Notes: a model not told the origin generated them from the sequence alone. A DNA stretch of 64,000 nucleotides from PHAA01 sp964457945 (GCA_964457945.1 CAYWFX010000005.1:105610-169609), one strand, 5' to 3'. Shown: positions 25,747 to 35,683, counted from the first letter of the stretch. Numbers and translations: made by a program.

Positions 25747-27375
25747 ATGAAAAATATTCTAATCGGAGGTGCTTGGCCTTATGCCAATGGCTCGCTCCAT
25801 ATTGGTCATATCGCAGCTCTATTGCCGGGTGATGTACTAGCAAGATATTATCGTTCAAAAGGTGATCAAGTCTTCTATGTTTCAGGTAGCGATTGCCACG
25901 GGACACCTGTTACAATCCGAGCAAAACAAGAAGGTAAAACGCCGCAAGAAATCAGCGATTACTACCATGATGAATTTAGTTGTGTTTTTACCAAGCTTGG
26001 ATTTAGCTATGATTTGTACGGTAAAACTTCCGATTCTTCACATATAGCCTTTGTGACAGAGTTTCATAAAAAACTATATGAAAGCAATTATGTCTATGAG
26101 AAGACTGCACCACGAGCGTATTGTAAGTATTGCCAAAAGGTTCTTGTCGACCGTTTGGTTATTGGTGCTTGTCCGAATTGCGGGGAACAAACCAGAGGTG
26201 ATCAGTGCGATTATTGCGGGACTGTCTTGGAAGCTGAAACAGTGATATCACCTGTCTGCTCGGAATGTGGAAAAGCAATCACGTTTTCAGAAACGACCCA
26301 GCTTTACATCGCATTATCCAAACTTGAATCGGAGCTATGTAATTTCTTATCATGCCATTCCAAGTGGAGAAAAAATGCGATTGCTTTTACAAAAAGATAT
26401 ATTGATGAGGGACTTCGGGACAGAGCGATTACTCGTGACCTTGATTGGGGAATTGATGTCCCCAAAGAGGGATACGAGGATAAAAAAATATATATTTGGG
26501 CTGAAAATGTACTTGGCTATTTGTCTGCAAGTAACACTGCTGCAAAAAGTCGAGGGATTACTTTTGAAGAAGTGTGGGGTGATAACGCACGACACTATTA
26601 TGTGCATGGAAAAGATAACATTCCATTCCACAGCATTATCCTGCCAGCTCTTTTGCTTGGTCATGGCGGCAATCTAAGACTGCCCGACGAAATTATTTCG
26701 AGTGAGTATCTGACGTTGGAAGGCAGAAAAATATCAACAAGTCAGAATTGGGCAGTATGGGTTAAGGATATCGCTGATCGCTATAACCCCGATGCACTGA
26801 GATTGTTCTTTATTGCGAATGGTCCAGAGAAACGAGATACCGATTTTTCGTGGCGTGAATTTGTCGAACGAAATAACAGCGAACTTTTGGGCACATACGG
26901 TAATTTCGTCAACAGAACACTAGCTTTTATTGCGAAATATAATGATAGTATCATTCCGAATGGTATATTGAGATGCGAGATTGAGGAAAAAATCGAAGCA
27001 CTCTATCCTACGGTCGGTCAAAAAATAGAAAACGGACAGTTCAAGGACGCACTTGCGATTATTTTTGACTTGGTACGATTTGGTAATAGGTATTATGATT
27101 CAACTGAACCGTGGAAAACAAGAAAAATAAGCCCTGACGATTGTGCAAATACGCTTTACAACTGCGTGCATATTATTGCTAACGTATCCGTGTTGTTGCA
27201 GCCGTTCTTGCCGTTTTCGTCAGAGAAAGTATTTGATTGGTTGAGCCTAAAAGGCGAATGGAAGTCGCAGAGTGTTGCTTGTGGATATGTTTTGCCCGAA
27301 ATATCAATTTTATTTGATAGACTTGATAAGTCCATCATTGATGAAGAAAGGCAAAAGCTTGGCAAATTATTATGA
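25747..27375 (+). CDS. metG: Methionine--tRNA ligase, compact variant with KISTS motif
   Basis: Charges tRNA-Met with methionine. 542 residues: ANGSLHIGHIAALLPGD contains the HIGH motif. The connective region has four CxxC knuckles (CKYC, CPNC, CDYC, CSEC) for two zinc sites, and the usual KMSKS is replaced by KISTSQNWAVW. It stops after the anticodon-binding helical domain, with no C-terminal EMAP-II-like tRNA-binding domain. It may be a second, divergent MetRS (the two-class MetRS split is known in Bacillota). ATG 25747 with GAGG upstream is chosen over GTG 25738. Controlled by the T-box. Confidence 0.88.
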   Translation: MKNILIGGAWPYANGSLHIGHIAALLPGDVLARYYRSKGDQVFYVSGSDCHGTPVTIRAKQEGKTPQEISDYYHDEFSCVFTKLGFSYDLYGKTSDSSHIAFVTEFHKKLYESNYVYEKTAPRAYCKYCQKVLVDRLVIGACPNCGEQTRGDQCDYCGTVLEAETVISPVCSECGKAITFSETTQLYIALSKLESELCNFLSCHSKWRKNAIAFTKRYIDEGLRDRAITRDLDWGIDVPKEGYEDKKIYIWAENVLGYLSASNTAAKSRGITFEEVWGDNARHYYVHGKDNIPFHSIILPALLLGHGGNLRLPDEIISSEYLTLEGRKISTSQNWAVWVKDIADRYNPDALRLFFIANGPEKRDTDFSWREFVERNNSELLGTYGNFVNRTLAFIAKYNDSIIPNGILRCEIEEKIEALYPTVGQKIENGQFKDALAIIFDLVRFGNRYYDSTEPWKTRKISPDDCANTLYNCVHIIANVSVLLQPFLPFSSEKVFDWLSLKGEWKSQSVACGYVLPEISILFDRLDKSIIDEERQKLGKLL

Positions 27376-27380
27376 AAGTT

Positions 27381-27413
27381 ATGAGTGCCAACCGCTGAGC
27401 GGGTGGTACTCAT
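27381..27413. terminator. Bidirectional hairpin between metG and the DUF3810 gene
   Basis: ATGAGTgCCAaCCGC pairs with GCGGgTGGtACTCAT around TGA, a long near-perfect stem between two converging genes. There is no strong T run on either side. Confidence 0.55.
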
Positions 27414-28468
27414 TATTGTATGGGAGTGATTTTTTTACTTCGGAAATCTGCAATCAATAAGTCTACCATTCGATTGTAGCTATAGACTCCGTCAACCTGT
27501 CGGTTGGATTTCAAATATAAATCGTTGACATCATTGCTTATATTTCCCGCTACGTTCTCATGTTTTTTCAAGAAAACCGAGTAGTTTTTCAAGTCTTCCC
27601 TAACCCCAGGGCTATACTTTTCCTGCAATTGAAGGTATCTTTCAATGTCATAGCTTTTAAGCATGTTCATTGAGACGATAACCGCGAGCAGATTACCTGA
27701 GTACTGGAAGTCAGGATTGGAATTTAGGTTGCATGTAAGATAGGATATATAGTTGGCTTCATCTTCCCTGGCAAAGCCCCGCTGGTGTGCCATCTCGTGG
27801 GAAACAGTGCAAGGCAGCATGGCATCAGGCAATGCCATATTTATATTGGCCTCACCGGTAAAAGGGGAATACACCCCGGCAAGGCCCAGGGAGGACATGG
27901 GTTCACTTAACAAGATCCCTTTGGGTTGGCCGTACCTCCCCCCCAGTTCCGGGTAAATTGCTGCAGCTTTCTCATACCCTGCATCACCACCGGTAAGTAT
28001 ATGGGCTTTCCCGCCAGAGATCCTCATTACGCCGTTTTCATCCTCATCCAGTCTCACGCGCAATCGATTGGTTTGGTCAATTAAGTTGTTGCATACATCC
28101 GCTAATTCCTCGGTTGTGGCCGGCTGAATAGTAAAATGTGCGATGTCCGCAAAGCTAATGCGGTTGTAATTCAGCCCCCAAAGCAGGACAAAAGCGAAAT
28201 ATACAATACTAACGAACGCCAGTAGGTTAAGCAGGTAGTTGAGGAGAATTGAATGGTCAAATTTTTTCATCTTTAATAGAATGAAAAGCATCCACACGGA
28301 TATCCATACAATTATGAATACGAGCAAGATCACCAGCATTTCCGCAAGAGAAAACGGTAAAATCCCGGTTGCAATGCTAACAGCACTGATTACCAGCCGA
28401 TTAATACCTGTTGAGTAATATCTCTCAATATTAAGGGCGGAAAAGGAGGAAACATACAACAGCAGCAC
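27413..28468 (-). CDS. DUF3810-family membrane protein, putative zinc peptidase
   Basis: At least 351 residues: two to three N-terminal TM helices, then a cytosolic or exported domain with the HExxH motif in VSHEMAHQRGFAREDEANY, as in DUF3810 proteins. Catalysis is inferred only from the motif. The GTG at 28468 cuts into a hydrophobic helix; the frame is open for another 22 codons up to a TGA at 28538-28540, with AAGG upstream and only ATT/ATC-type codons available. An ATT start at 28534 (373 residues) is therefore plausible. Transcribed away from the 29.1 kb gene's end on the same strand. Confidence 0.75.
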   Translation of the reverse strand: MLLLYVSSFSALNIERYYSTGINRLVISAVSIATGILPFSLAEMLVILLVFIIVWISVWMLFILLKMKKFDHSILLNYLLNLLAFVSIVYFAFVLLWGLNYNRISFADIAHFTIQPATTEELADVCNNLIDQTNRLRVRLDEDENGVMRISGGKAHILTGGDAGYEKAAAIYPELGGRYGQPKGILLSEPMSSLGLAGVYSPFTGEANINMALPDAMLPCTVSHEMAHQRGFAREDEANYISYLTCNLNSNPDFQYSGNLLAVIVSMNMLKSYDIERYLQLQEKYSPGVREDLKNYSVFLKKHENVAGNISNDVNDLYLKSNRQVDGVYSYNRMVDLLIADFRSKKITPIQ

Positions 28469-28617
28469 CCCAGCTGGCAGAAGTAGAATTAAATATGCTC
28501 TTTTGCTTTTTATTGAAGTTCGTATTTCGATAATAACTCAACCTTTTCAATTAATTAATCTTTACGTACGTAGAAGTCTTCTCATTAACAATTAAGACTC
28601 TGATTTAATTCTTTCTA

Positions 28618-29103
28618 CTACTTGTCATCAAAATTAGCCTTAGTAGATACCCTGAGAACTAACTTACTAAGTAGTGTGCCAAGTAGGTAGCCAATAGCTC
28701 CTGATGACCATGACAGTACCAAGCATAATAGTGCAAAAAGAAGTTGTGGATTTAATAACGGTATGAAATAACGAAGTCCGTAGGTCGGGGCGAAAATCAG
28801 GAGTACAGCAGGGAGTGCTACCACTCTCAGTATTTCAACTAAGCTACTTGGAAGAATATAACCCACCATGCCAAGGAACCCTAATATACTCCAGTATAGT
28901 GATATGAACTTTAAAAAGTCCTTCCTTCTCATGTATCCCAATATTAATCCGTATAAAAACCAAACAAGTAAAAAGGCAACCGATATCATTGCATAATGAT
29001 ATGACGGTGGATGCTGATATGCAAAAATACCTATGGTACTATTACCAATAATAAATATAGTTGTCACTGATACTGCGAATGCAAACAATATATTTATTCC
29101 CAA
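28618..29103 (-). CDS. Hypothetical multi-pass membrane protein
   Basis: 161 residues with four to five hydrophobic helices and a short charged C-terminus. I recognise no family. TTG start at 29103 with AGAAGGTG seven bases upstream. It lies on the same strand as, and upstream of, the DUF3810 gene with about 80 bases between them, so the two may be co-transcribed. Confidence 0.55.
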   Translation of the reverse strand: MGINILFAFAVSVTTIFIIGNSTIGIFAYQHPPSYHYAMISVAFLLVWFLYGLILGYMRRKDFLKFISLYWSILGFLGMVGYILPSSLVEILRVVALPAVLLIFAPTYGLRYFIPLLNPQLLFALLCLVLSWSSGAIGYLLGTLLSKLVLRVSTKANFDDK

Positions 29104-29371
29104 AACAACACCTTCTATAAAATTCTCAACCGGACAACTCTGAATATTTCAGTGCGGCATGGCTGCTGAGTCAAAGTATTAACATTAAAAATAGTATAGA
29201 TGACATGAAAATAGTCCCGAAACTTCACTAACGTGAAAATATTCTATATATGGTGAAAGAAATCAGAAAAACATATATAGTAGTAATTATAAACTAATTT
29301 GCCATATCTTTCATCCTGTGCTTCCAGCATTCGGATAATTGTGGTAATTTTAAACATGAGGAGGGATCAAA

Positions 29372-30055
29372 ATTACCGATCATGATATTATCATTAAAGA
29401 TTTACGAAAAATATATCGTATAGGGCAGGAAAAGGTCGTTGCTCTTGACAGTGTATCTCTTACTATTCACCACGGAACAGTCTGCTGTATTCTGGGGACA
29501 TCCGGGTCAGGCAAATCAACCCTTTTGAACCTTATGGCAGGATTGGAAAAGCCAACCCACGGAACAGTGAAGATTAATGGCCGATCCGTCGAGAAAATGA
29601 ATGAACACCAGTTAGCCATTTTTAGGCAAAAAAACGTAGGTTTTGTTTTTCAATCATATAATCTAATTCCCACTATGACAGCATTAGAAAATGTCAGCCT
29701 CCCATTAACCTTTCGAGGCTTAAGTAAAAAAATACGCGAACGACGTTCAGCCAGCATGTTAGAGGCAGTTGGTCTTAAAACACACCTGAGGCACAAGCCC
29801 ACCCAGATGAGCGGCGGACAGCAGCAAAGAGTTGGAATTGCCAGGGCATTCGTGAGTAACCCTCCGATTGTATTTGCTGATGAACCTACTGGCAACCTGG
29901 ATTCTCAAACCACCCTTGACATTATGGAACTCATTATTGGGATAGCTCGTAATAATCATCAAACCGTTATTATCGTGACCCACGACAGTGAAGTGGCTAA
30001 ATATGCTGACCGAATTATCTATATTCGAGATGGCAGAATTACAGAAAATAACTAA
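29372..30055 (+). CDS. ABC transporter ATP-binding protein (LolD/MacB type) with apparent ATT start
   Basis: 227 residues. Walker A GTSGSGKSTLLNLMAG, Q-loop FVFQSYNLIPTMTALENV, signature MSGGQQQRVGIARAF, Walker B IVFADEPTGNLDSQT and His switch VTHDSE. The only ATG/GTG/TTG in frame (TTG 29525) falls just after Walker A and would destroy the protein. The frame opens after a TGA at 29357. AGGAGGG (29359-29365) lies six bases before an in-frame ATT at 29372, giving a normal N-terminus (IIIKDLRKIYRIGQEKVVAL). It partners the exoprotein and FtsX permease downstream. Confidence 0.85.
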   Translation: MTDHDIIIKDLRKIYRIGQEKVVALDSVSLTIHHGTVCCILGTSGSGKSTLLNLMAGLEKPTHGTVKINGRSVEKMNEHQLAIFRQKNVGFVFQSYNLIPTMTALENVSLPLTFRGLSKKIRERRSASMLEAVGLKTHLRHKPTQMSGGQQQRVGIARAFVSNPPIVFADEPTGNLDSQTTLDIMELIIGIARNNHQTVIIVTHDSEVAKYADRIIYIRDGRITENN

Positions 30056-30079
30056 TTTCGTTGAGGTGAGGCAGATATA

Positions 30080-31738
30080 ATGAAGAAATTATCCTTAATA
30101 CTTTTTACCCTAGTTTTTATAGGCATTTTACACCCCCTTATTTCACTGGCAGAGGATTACTCGTCAACAGAAGAACCGAACATCGTTATTGCCAGTGATG
30201 GATGGATGCCGGTTTTCAAAGCTGGGGAAAATGACATTTTATCAATACCCTATAAAAATACCAGTGAGGGTTCGGCTAAAGATGCTACTATTTCAATTGT
30301 AATGAGTGATCCAGAGAAGGGACCGTTTAAACCGGATAGGATGTCATTTGCGAATTATGCTTCATATATTGGTAATGATTCCTATTCCAGTAGCTTCAAA
30401 GTGAATATCCCTGCCAATACCAAACCAGGGATTTATCCTATAACCGTTACTATTAGCTATTCATCTGCAAGGGGAGCAAGGGGGAGTGTAAGCTCAACCG
30501 TTTACATAAAAATTATTAATGAAAACAAACAACCAACCTTAAAACTCTTAGCGGTAGACCTTGGCGCAGATAGTTTACTGGCAGGTTCAAGCAGGTCGAT
30601 AAACCTGCAATGTAAAAATGATGGAGACCTGAATATTAAAGACGTTGAGCTGAGATTAACCGGTTTCACGCCTGATGGTATCAATTTGGAAAAAGCGTCT
30701 GATACTCAATACATAGACTCGATAAAAGCAAGAATAATCAGGTCGGTGGGGTTTACGCTCCATGTTGACGCCAACCTGAAAACAGGAACTTATGCGCTCG
30801 ACTTAAACATGAAATATAAAGATGATAACGAACGAGAATATACAGGAACAACTAAGGTCTATATACCAGTAGTGGGCAAAGGCGAACAGGACGATTCAAT
30901 ACCACGTATAATTATTGATCAGTATACATATGGGGGTGATTTTGTATTAGCTGGGCAGGATTTCGGACTAACCCTATCCCTCATTAATACCAGCCAGACC
31001 GCTGTGAAAAATATCAAAGTTAGCTTGACCTCCGACGGGCAAATATTTTCTCCGGTAAGTAACAGCAACTCCTTTTATATTAATAAAATCGAGCCCCAGG
31101 AGCGATTGGAAAAAACCTTAATGTTCCGGGCTAAATTGGGGGCGGAAAATCAAACCTATGTTATAAACACTAATATAGATTACCAGGATAGCAAAGGTAC
31201 GAAGTTAAACGAAAAGGAAGTTATCAGCATTCCGGTGGTGCAGCAAATAAGACTAATGGCATCAGCAGTTGAACTTCCCCCTGAAATTTTCGTTGATAAC
31301 CCCTTGAGCTTATCAGTAGAATTCTATAATGCTGGGCGGTCAATCATTCGTAACCTGACTATTCAGGCAGAGGGTGATTTTGATACCCGTGACGGCGAAT
31401 TATATATTGGCAATTTAGAAGCCGGGAAAAGTGATACTTATGACGTAACCATTACCCCGCATATGGAAGGCAAAGTTGAGGGCCGGATTCTTTTTAAATA
31501 TGAAGACGATGCCGGAAAGCCATATGAGCTGGAAAAGAGATTGAATATGCAGGCCATAAAAGCACCTGAAGGGCCCTCAATGGAAATGAATCAGCCTCCG
31601 GTGCCAAGCAAGCAAAAGTTGCCCAAGATCTGGATAATATCGGCCGTAGCAGTAATTGCGCTCCTCACGGCTATTGCTATTATAATTATTCGTAAACGCC
31701 GCAAGGCCAAATTAGAGGAAGTGGACTTTGATGAATAG
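30080..31738 (+). CDS. Exported CARDB/S-layer-like (COG1361-type) protein with C-terminal membrane anchor
   Basis: 552 residues: signal peptide (about 1-24), then repeated beta-rich modules whose segments such as LLAGSSRSINLQCKNDGDLNIKDVEL, each opening an 'NxG/T' adhesion-like strand pattern, recur three to four times, then a TM helix near 512-534 and a basic/acidic cytoplasmic tail. Similar exoproteins pair with MacB-like ABC systems in Clostridia and archaea (family knowledge). Placed between ATPase and permease, it probably takes the place of a periplasmic adaptor. Its stop overlaps the permease start. Confidence 0.7.
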   Translation: MKKLSLILFTLVFIGILHPLISLAEDYSSTEEPNIVIASDGWMPVFKAGENDILSIPYKNTSEGSAKDATISIVMSDPEKGPFKPDRMSFANYASYIGNDSYSSSFKVNIPANTKPGIYPITVTISYSSARGARGSVSSTVYIKIINENKQPTLKLLAVDLGADSLLAGSSRSINLQCKNDGDLNIKDVELRLTGFTPDGINLEKASDTQYIDSIKARIIRSVGFTLHVDANLKTGTYALDLNMKYKDDNEREYTGTTKVYIPVVGKGEQDDSIPRIIIDQYTYGGDFVLAGQDFGLTLSLINTSQTAVKNIKVSLTSDGQIFSPVSNSNSFYINKIEPQERLEKTLMFRAKLGAENQTYVINTNIDYQDSKGTKLNEKEVISIPVVQQIRLMASAVELPPEIFVDNPLSLSVEFYNAGRSIIRNLTIQAEGDFDTRDGELYIGNLEAGKSDTYDVTITPHMEGKVEGRILFKYEDDAGKPYELEKRLNMQAIKAPEGPSMEMNQPPVPSKQKLPKIWIISAVAVIALLTAIAIIIIRKRRKAKLEEVDFDE

Positions 31739-33098
31739 TAAAGACCTCTTTCTAATGAGTTTTAAGAATCTGCTTCAACGCAAGACGCGAACCATATTAA
31801 CGGTATTAGGGGTGGTAATCGGTACCAGCTCCATTGTTATTATGTTGTCCCTCGGAATTGCCATGGATAGCAGTTTTAAAGAAGATCTGGCTCAGATGGG
31901 AAGCCTGAATATAATTGAGGTACACCCGGGTTACAACGGATCAGGAATGAGGAACAAAAAGGGACCAGAGGTAAAATTGGACGACAAGGCTGTGACCACA
32001 TTTGAGAAAATTCCTGGTGTAGTCGCGGTTATGCCCCTGAAAAATGCTAACCTGAAGATGGGGGCTGGAAAGATGGTAGCTCACCTACAGATAATGGGGG
32101 TACGACCACAGGACCTGAAAGAATTTGATTTTGAGGTTGAAGAAGGGCGGCTTTTACAATCATCTGATAAGGAAGCCATTATATTTGGAGCCCAGGTACC
32201 ATATAATTTTCGCAATCCTCGTTTGAAAAACAGTGGAGGAGGAGGAATGATTATTGAACGGGGAATAAATATGAGGCCTGGAATTAACCAGCCCCGCCCT
32301 AAGGCGCAGGTAGACCTGCTAAAGAACAAGTTAATTATAACCTCAGATATGGAATATGGCGAAAAGCGTACAGCAACTCGTGATGCCAAGACTACACCAC
32401 CCAAGCAATACGAGATAAAGGGATTAGGAATTCTCAAGGAGAGTAGAAACGAGAAGGATTATCAGGCCTATATGAACATTAGTCAATTGAATCAAATACT
32501 GAAAGAGGATACTAACTCCAAATCCAGAAAAGAGCCGGACGAAGACAAACAGTACAATAATATTAAGGTCAAAGTAAAGGATATAGAAAATGTCGAAGGG
32601 GTACAGAAACAGATTAAGGGCATGGGCTATCAAACATTCAGTCTTACCGACATGCTTGATTCTATGAAAAAAACCTCCCGAACGATTCAGGCGATTTTGG
32701 CTGGGATTGGGGCTATCAGTCTATTGGTAGCCGCTATCGGAATCACAAATACCATGGTAATGAGCATCTACGAGAGAACGCGCGAAATTGGGATTATTAA
32801 AGTACTGGGCGCAAATATTCGTGATATCAAGAAATTGTTTCTGATTGAAGCTGGCTTAATTGGTTTAGGTGGTGGTCTTATTGGCTTAGTGTTGAGCTAT
32901 GCGGTATCATTAATATTAAATAAAGTCGGCATGCAGCTAATGGGAGATATGGGAGTTAGCCGAAGTATATCAATCATATCTCCTGAATTAGCTATAGGAG
33001 CGGTGGTATTTTCATCTTTGGTTGGTCTAGTTTCCGGTTATGCACCGGCAAGAAGGGCTATGAAACTCAGTGCTCTGGATGCCATCCGAGGGGAATAG
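31731..33098 (+). CDS. MacB-like FtsX-domain ABC permease
   Basis: 455 residues: N-terminal TM helix (RTILTVLGVVIGTSSIVIML), a large extracytoplasmic domain with a basic insertion (about residues 150-280), then three C-terminal TM helices with the FtsX core AAIGITNTMVMSIYERTREIGIIKVLGA. It is a mechanotransmission-type transporter rather than a typical importer. The ATG lies inside the end of the exoprotein gene. Substrate unknown. Confidence 0.85.
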   Translation: MNSKDLFLMSFKNLLQRKTRTILTVLGVVIGTSSIVIMLSLGIAMDSSFKEDLAQMGSLNIIEVHPGYNGSGMRNKKGPEVKLDDKAVTTFEKIPGVVAVMPLKNANLKMGAGKMVAHLQIMGVRPQDLKEFDFEVEEGRLLQSSDKEAIIFGAQVPYNFRNPRLKNSGGGGMIIERGINMRPGINQPRPKAQVDLLKNKLIITSDMEYGEKRTATRDAKTTPPKQYEIKGLGILKESRNEKDYQAYMNISQLNQILKEDTNSKSRKEPDEDKQYNNIKVKVKDIENVEGVQKQIKGMGYQTFSLTDMLDSMKKTSRTIQAILAGIGAISLLVAAIGITNTMVMSIYERTREIGIIKVLGANIRDIKKLFLIEAGLIGLGGGLIGLVLSYAVSLILNKVGMQLMGDMGVSRSISIISPELAIGAVVFSSLVGLVSGYAPARRAMKLSALDAIRGE

Positions 33099-33106
33099 TC
33101 AGAGCC

Positions 33107-33123
33107 GGTGGCCGATTACCACC
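33107..33123. terminator. Short hairpin between converging permease genes
   Basis: GGTGG and CCACC arms around CCGATTA, followed by TTATTTACT. Weak, but it sits in the only gap between two converging genes. Confidence 0.3.
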
Positions 33124-33127
33124 TTAT

Positions 33128-35683
33128 TTACTCAATCTCCCTCAGTCGTTGCACAACACTGTCCCGTGAGATGTTATTGTATATCGCTGTCGGTAATGCA
33201 TATGCCAAAAGCAGCAGCACAGGGAAGCTGATAAGTAAAGGCACGAAGCTGAACTGGTAGGTGTAGGCGGCACTTCCCTCTACAATGGACATAACGGCCA
33301 AGTAACTCAGGGCGTAGCCAAGTGTAGTAAAAATCAGCAAGGCTGCTGCAACATAGTATATGCCTTCCAGCACAAGCAACTTTTTGCTCTGTTGGTTGGT
33401 CATGCCTATACTCTGAAGAATGGCTAACTCCTGCTTGCGCGAGAAGATGTTGGTCATGGTGGTATTAACGAAATTCAGTATTCCAATCAGCAGGATCACG
33501 GCACACAGCGTAAAGCCAATTAACGCCAATTTCTGGTTATCGTTTTTCATTTCGGCAATATAGTCAGCACGGGAACGGAAATCTACATCGGGATTGTCTG
33601 AGAGCAGTACGCCGATTTGCGCCTGGAGTCGCTCCAGAGAGGCGTCGTCTGCCATTACTGTAGCCGACATTATATTAGGACGGTCCAGGCTCATAAACTC
33701 AGAGGACGGCAGGTAAGCAGAATAACCGGGCATGGAAGAGAAGTGGGCACCTAAGGAACTGAGTTGCCTGTCATCCACCTTGGCCATGACCTCGTAACGG
33801 CGGTTCTCGCCGTCGTCCGCGCCAATATTGAAATCCACTTCATCGCCAACTTCAAAGAGGTTTTGGGGGTCGGAACCGATGACAATATAGTCGCCCGACA
33901 GAAATTTCTCGCGGTCGAAGATGCCCCCGACGATGTTTTCCTCCAGTTTGTCCAGCCAGTAATCGTCAAAGCCGTAGATTTGGGAAGGAATGAAATTTCC
34001 ATACATGTTGGCTTTTATCTTTTCAATAATCTTTTCTATTTCCATCTCTGATAAGGTGGGATTCTCTTTGACGATCTCACCCCGATAAAAGTTATCCATC
34101 ATACGATCTGCAAGTGCGCCTTCGATCTGGTCAAAGCCATATTCATAATAGACCTTGGCGATTTGCTCCACGCCGTCCAGGGTTTTAATTTTGGACAGCG
34201 TTTCTTCTGTCAGCGTGTAGCTTGGTGAATACGCTTTGGCCATATTGAAATAATCAGTGTCGGCAATCAGGAAATCGCCGCAGATATAGGTCTGCAAGAA
34301 TTTGTTTACGTCAAAGCTGCCTACAAGGGTATAAACCATATTAAACAGGATCAGACCAATTGATATGGATGCAATGACCAGCGAAGCCTTTTTCTTATGG
34401 CGAAAAAGGTTAGAGTAAGCCATACGCACTACTTTGGCTCCACTGGTGCCTCGCTTGGTCTTTTTCTTGGGACCGGCCGCAACACCGGTATAGCGAACCG
34501 CCTCTACGGGGCTGATTTTGCCGGCTGTTTTCGCCGGGCCGTGACAGCTTATGAGCACTGTAATGAGGGCCAGTGCTGCCGCCAGCAAGAAAATCCATGG
34601 ATTGGGTGGCGCCGACATATATTCTATGCTAAGGAAGCTGAGCAGCACCGGAATCAACCCAATGCCCAGAAGATACCCTGAAAGCAGGCCAACGGGGATG
34701 CCGATAACAGAGAGCAACAGGGCTTGAAAATTGACGATGCGGATAAGCTGCTTTTGGGTCGTGCCAATGGTTTTGAGCAGACCGTAAAACTTGATATCCT
34801 TGATCACTGAAATGTAGAATATATTATAGATCAACAAATAGCCGCTCACCAGAATGATGATGATAACCAAAGCCATAGCAGCCATAACTTCAGTGTTCAT
34901 CGTTGTTGATGTATACGCCTGGTTGATGAGAACACCTGCCGCAGCGCCATTTAGGTTGGTCTCTTTCTCGATGGTATTCACATTTTTTTCAAGATCGGCA
35001 GGGCTCCCGTTGATGTTGGCCGATACCTTCGTTGCGCCGCTGTAGTCACCGCTTGCGCGACTGTGCTCCACATCAACACCCAATAAAAGCTTATCAGCCA
35101 GCGGAACGGATATATACGCAATGCCATAGGGGTGCAGGTTGATGTCACTGTCCCAAAAGCCGCATACGATAAAATCTATGCTGTAGGGTGTATCACCGAT
35201 GGTAAAATCCAGATGGACGGGTTGCCCTAGCTCTCTCGGTAATCCCATTGCGTCCAAAATCCAGCTTGTCAAGGCAACTTCGTTATCTGCTTCGGGTAAC
35301 CGGCCTGTAGTTGGCCTGCTGAAGGTAAACTTGGCGAAGTTTACATCTGCTGTGTGGATTTCGCCAGGTTTCTGACGAAATATGCCTTCGCTGGTCGAGG
35401 CAACCAGCTTGGATAAACCATACTCCTTAATGAGAGGATGAGCTGTCACACGCTCTGTTTCATCCTGTGTCAAGTACTGAAAATCAACCTCGGTGCTGCG
35501 TCCGGAGGACTGTATCATCATCTGCTTCATACCGTCCATCAGGTTAATGCCAATCGTGAATACTGCCGTAATCAATACGGTCGTTAGTAAAATGGCGGTT
35601 ATGGCAAACATATTACGGCTTTTATTGGTCATGAAGCTCCGTTTGGACAGCTTCCTTACAATTGCTTGGTTGTTATTCCTCAT
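33128..35683 (-). CDS. FtsX-family ABC transporter permease (large, two FtsX domains)
   Basis: 851 residues from the ATG at 35683. N-terminal TM, FtsX block 1 (about 255-380), a second basic linker and TM, then a large extracytoplasmic loop, and C-terminal FtsX block 2 with FVNTTMTNIFSRKQELAILQSIGMT. This layout fits permeases of antimicrobial-peptide-sensing or lipid-extracting ABC systems in Bacillota. It lies directly downstream of its ATPase (4-base gap), within a five-gene module with a kinase and response regulator. Substrate unknown. A 14-residue upstream extension (35725) overlaps the ATPase and is rejected. Confidence 0.87.
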   Translation of the reverse strand: MRNNNQAIVRKLSKRSFMTNKSRNMFAITAILLTTVLITAVFTIGINLMDGMKQMMIQSSGRSTEVDFQYLTQDETERVTAHPLIKEYGLSKLVASTSEGIFRQKPGEIHTADVNFAKFTFSRPTTGRLPEADNEVALTSWILDAMGLPRELGQPVHLDFTIGDTPYSIDFIVCGFWDSDINLHPYGIAYISVPLADKLLLGVDVEHSRASGDYSGATKVSANINGSPADLEKNVNTIEKETNLNGAAAGVLINQAYTSTTMNTEVMAAMALVIIIILVSGYLLIYNIFYISVIKDIKFYGLLKTIGTTQKQLIRIVNFQALLLSVIGIPVGLLSGYLLGIGLIPVLLSFLSIEYMSAPPNPWIFLLAAALALITVLISCHGPAKTAGKISPVEAVRYTGVAAGPKKKTKRGTSGAKVVRMAYSNLFRHKKKASLVIASISIGLILFNMVYTLVGSFDVNKFLQTYICGDFLIADTDYFNMAKAYSPSYTLTEETLSKIKTLDGVEQIAKVYYEYGFDQIEGALADRMMDNFYRGEIVKENPTLSEMEIEKIIEKIKANMYGNFIPSQIYGFDDYWLDKLEENIVGGIFDREKFLSGDYIVIGSDPQNLFEVGDEVDFNIGADDGENRRYEVMAKVDDRQLSSLGAHFSSMPGYSAYLPSSEFMSLDRPNIMSATVMADDASLERLQAQIGVLLSDNPDVDFRSRADYIAEMKNDNQKLALIGFTLCAVILLIGILNFVNTTMTNIFSRKQELAILQSIGMTNQQSKKLLVLEGIYYVAAALLIFTTLGYALSYLAVMSIVEGSAAYTYQFSFVPLLISFPVLLLLAYALPTAIYNNISRDSVVQRLREIE

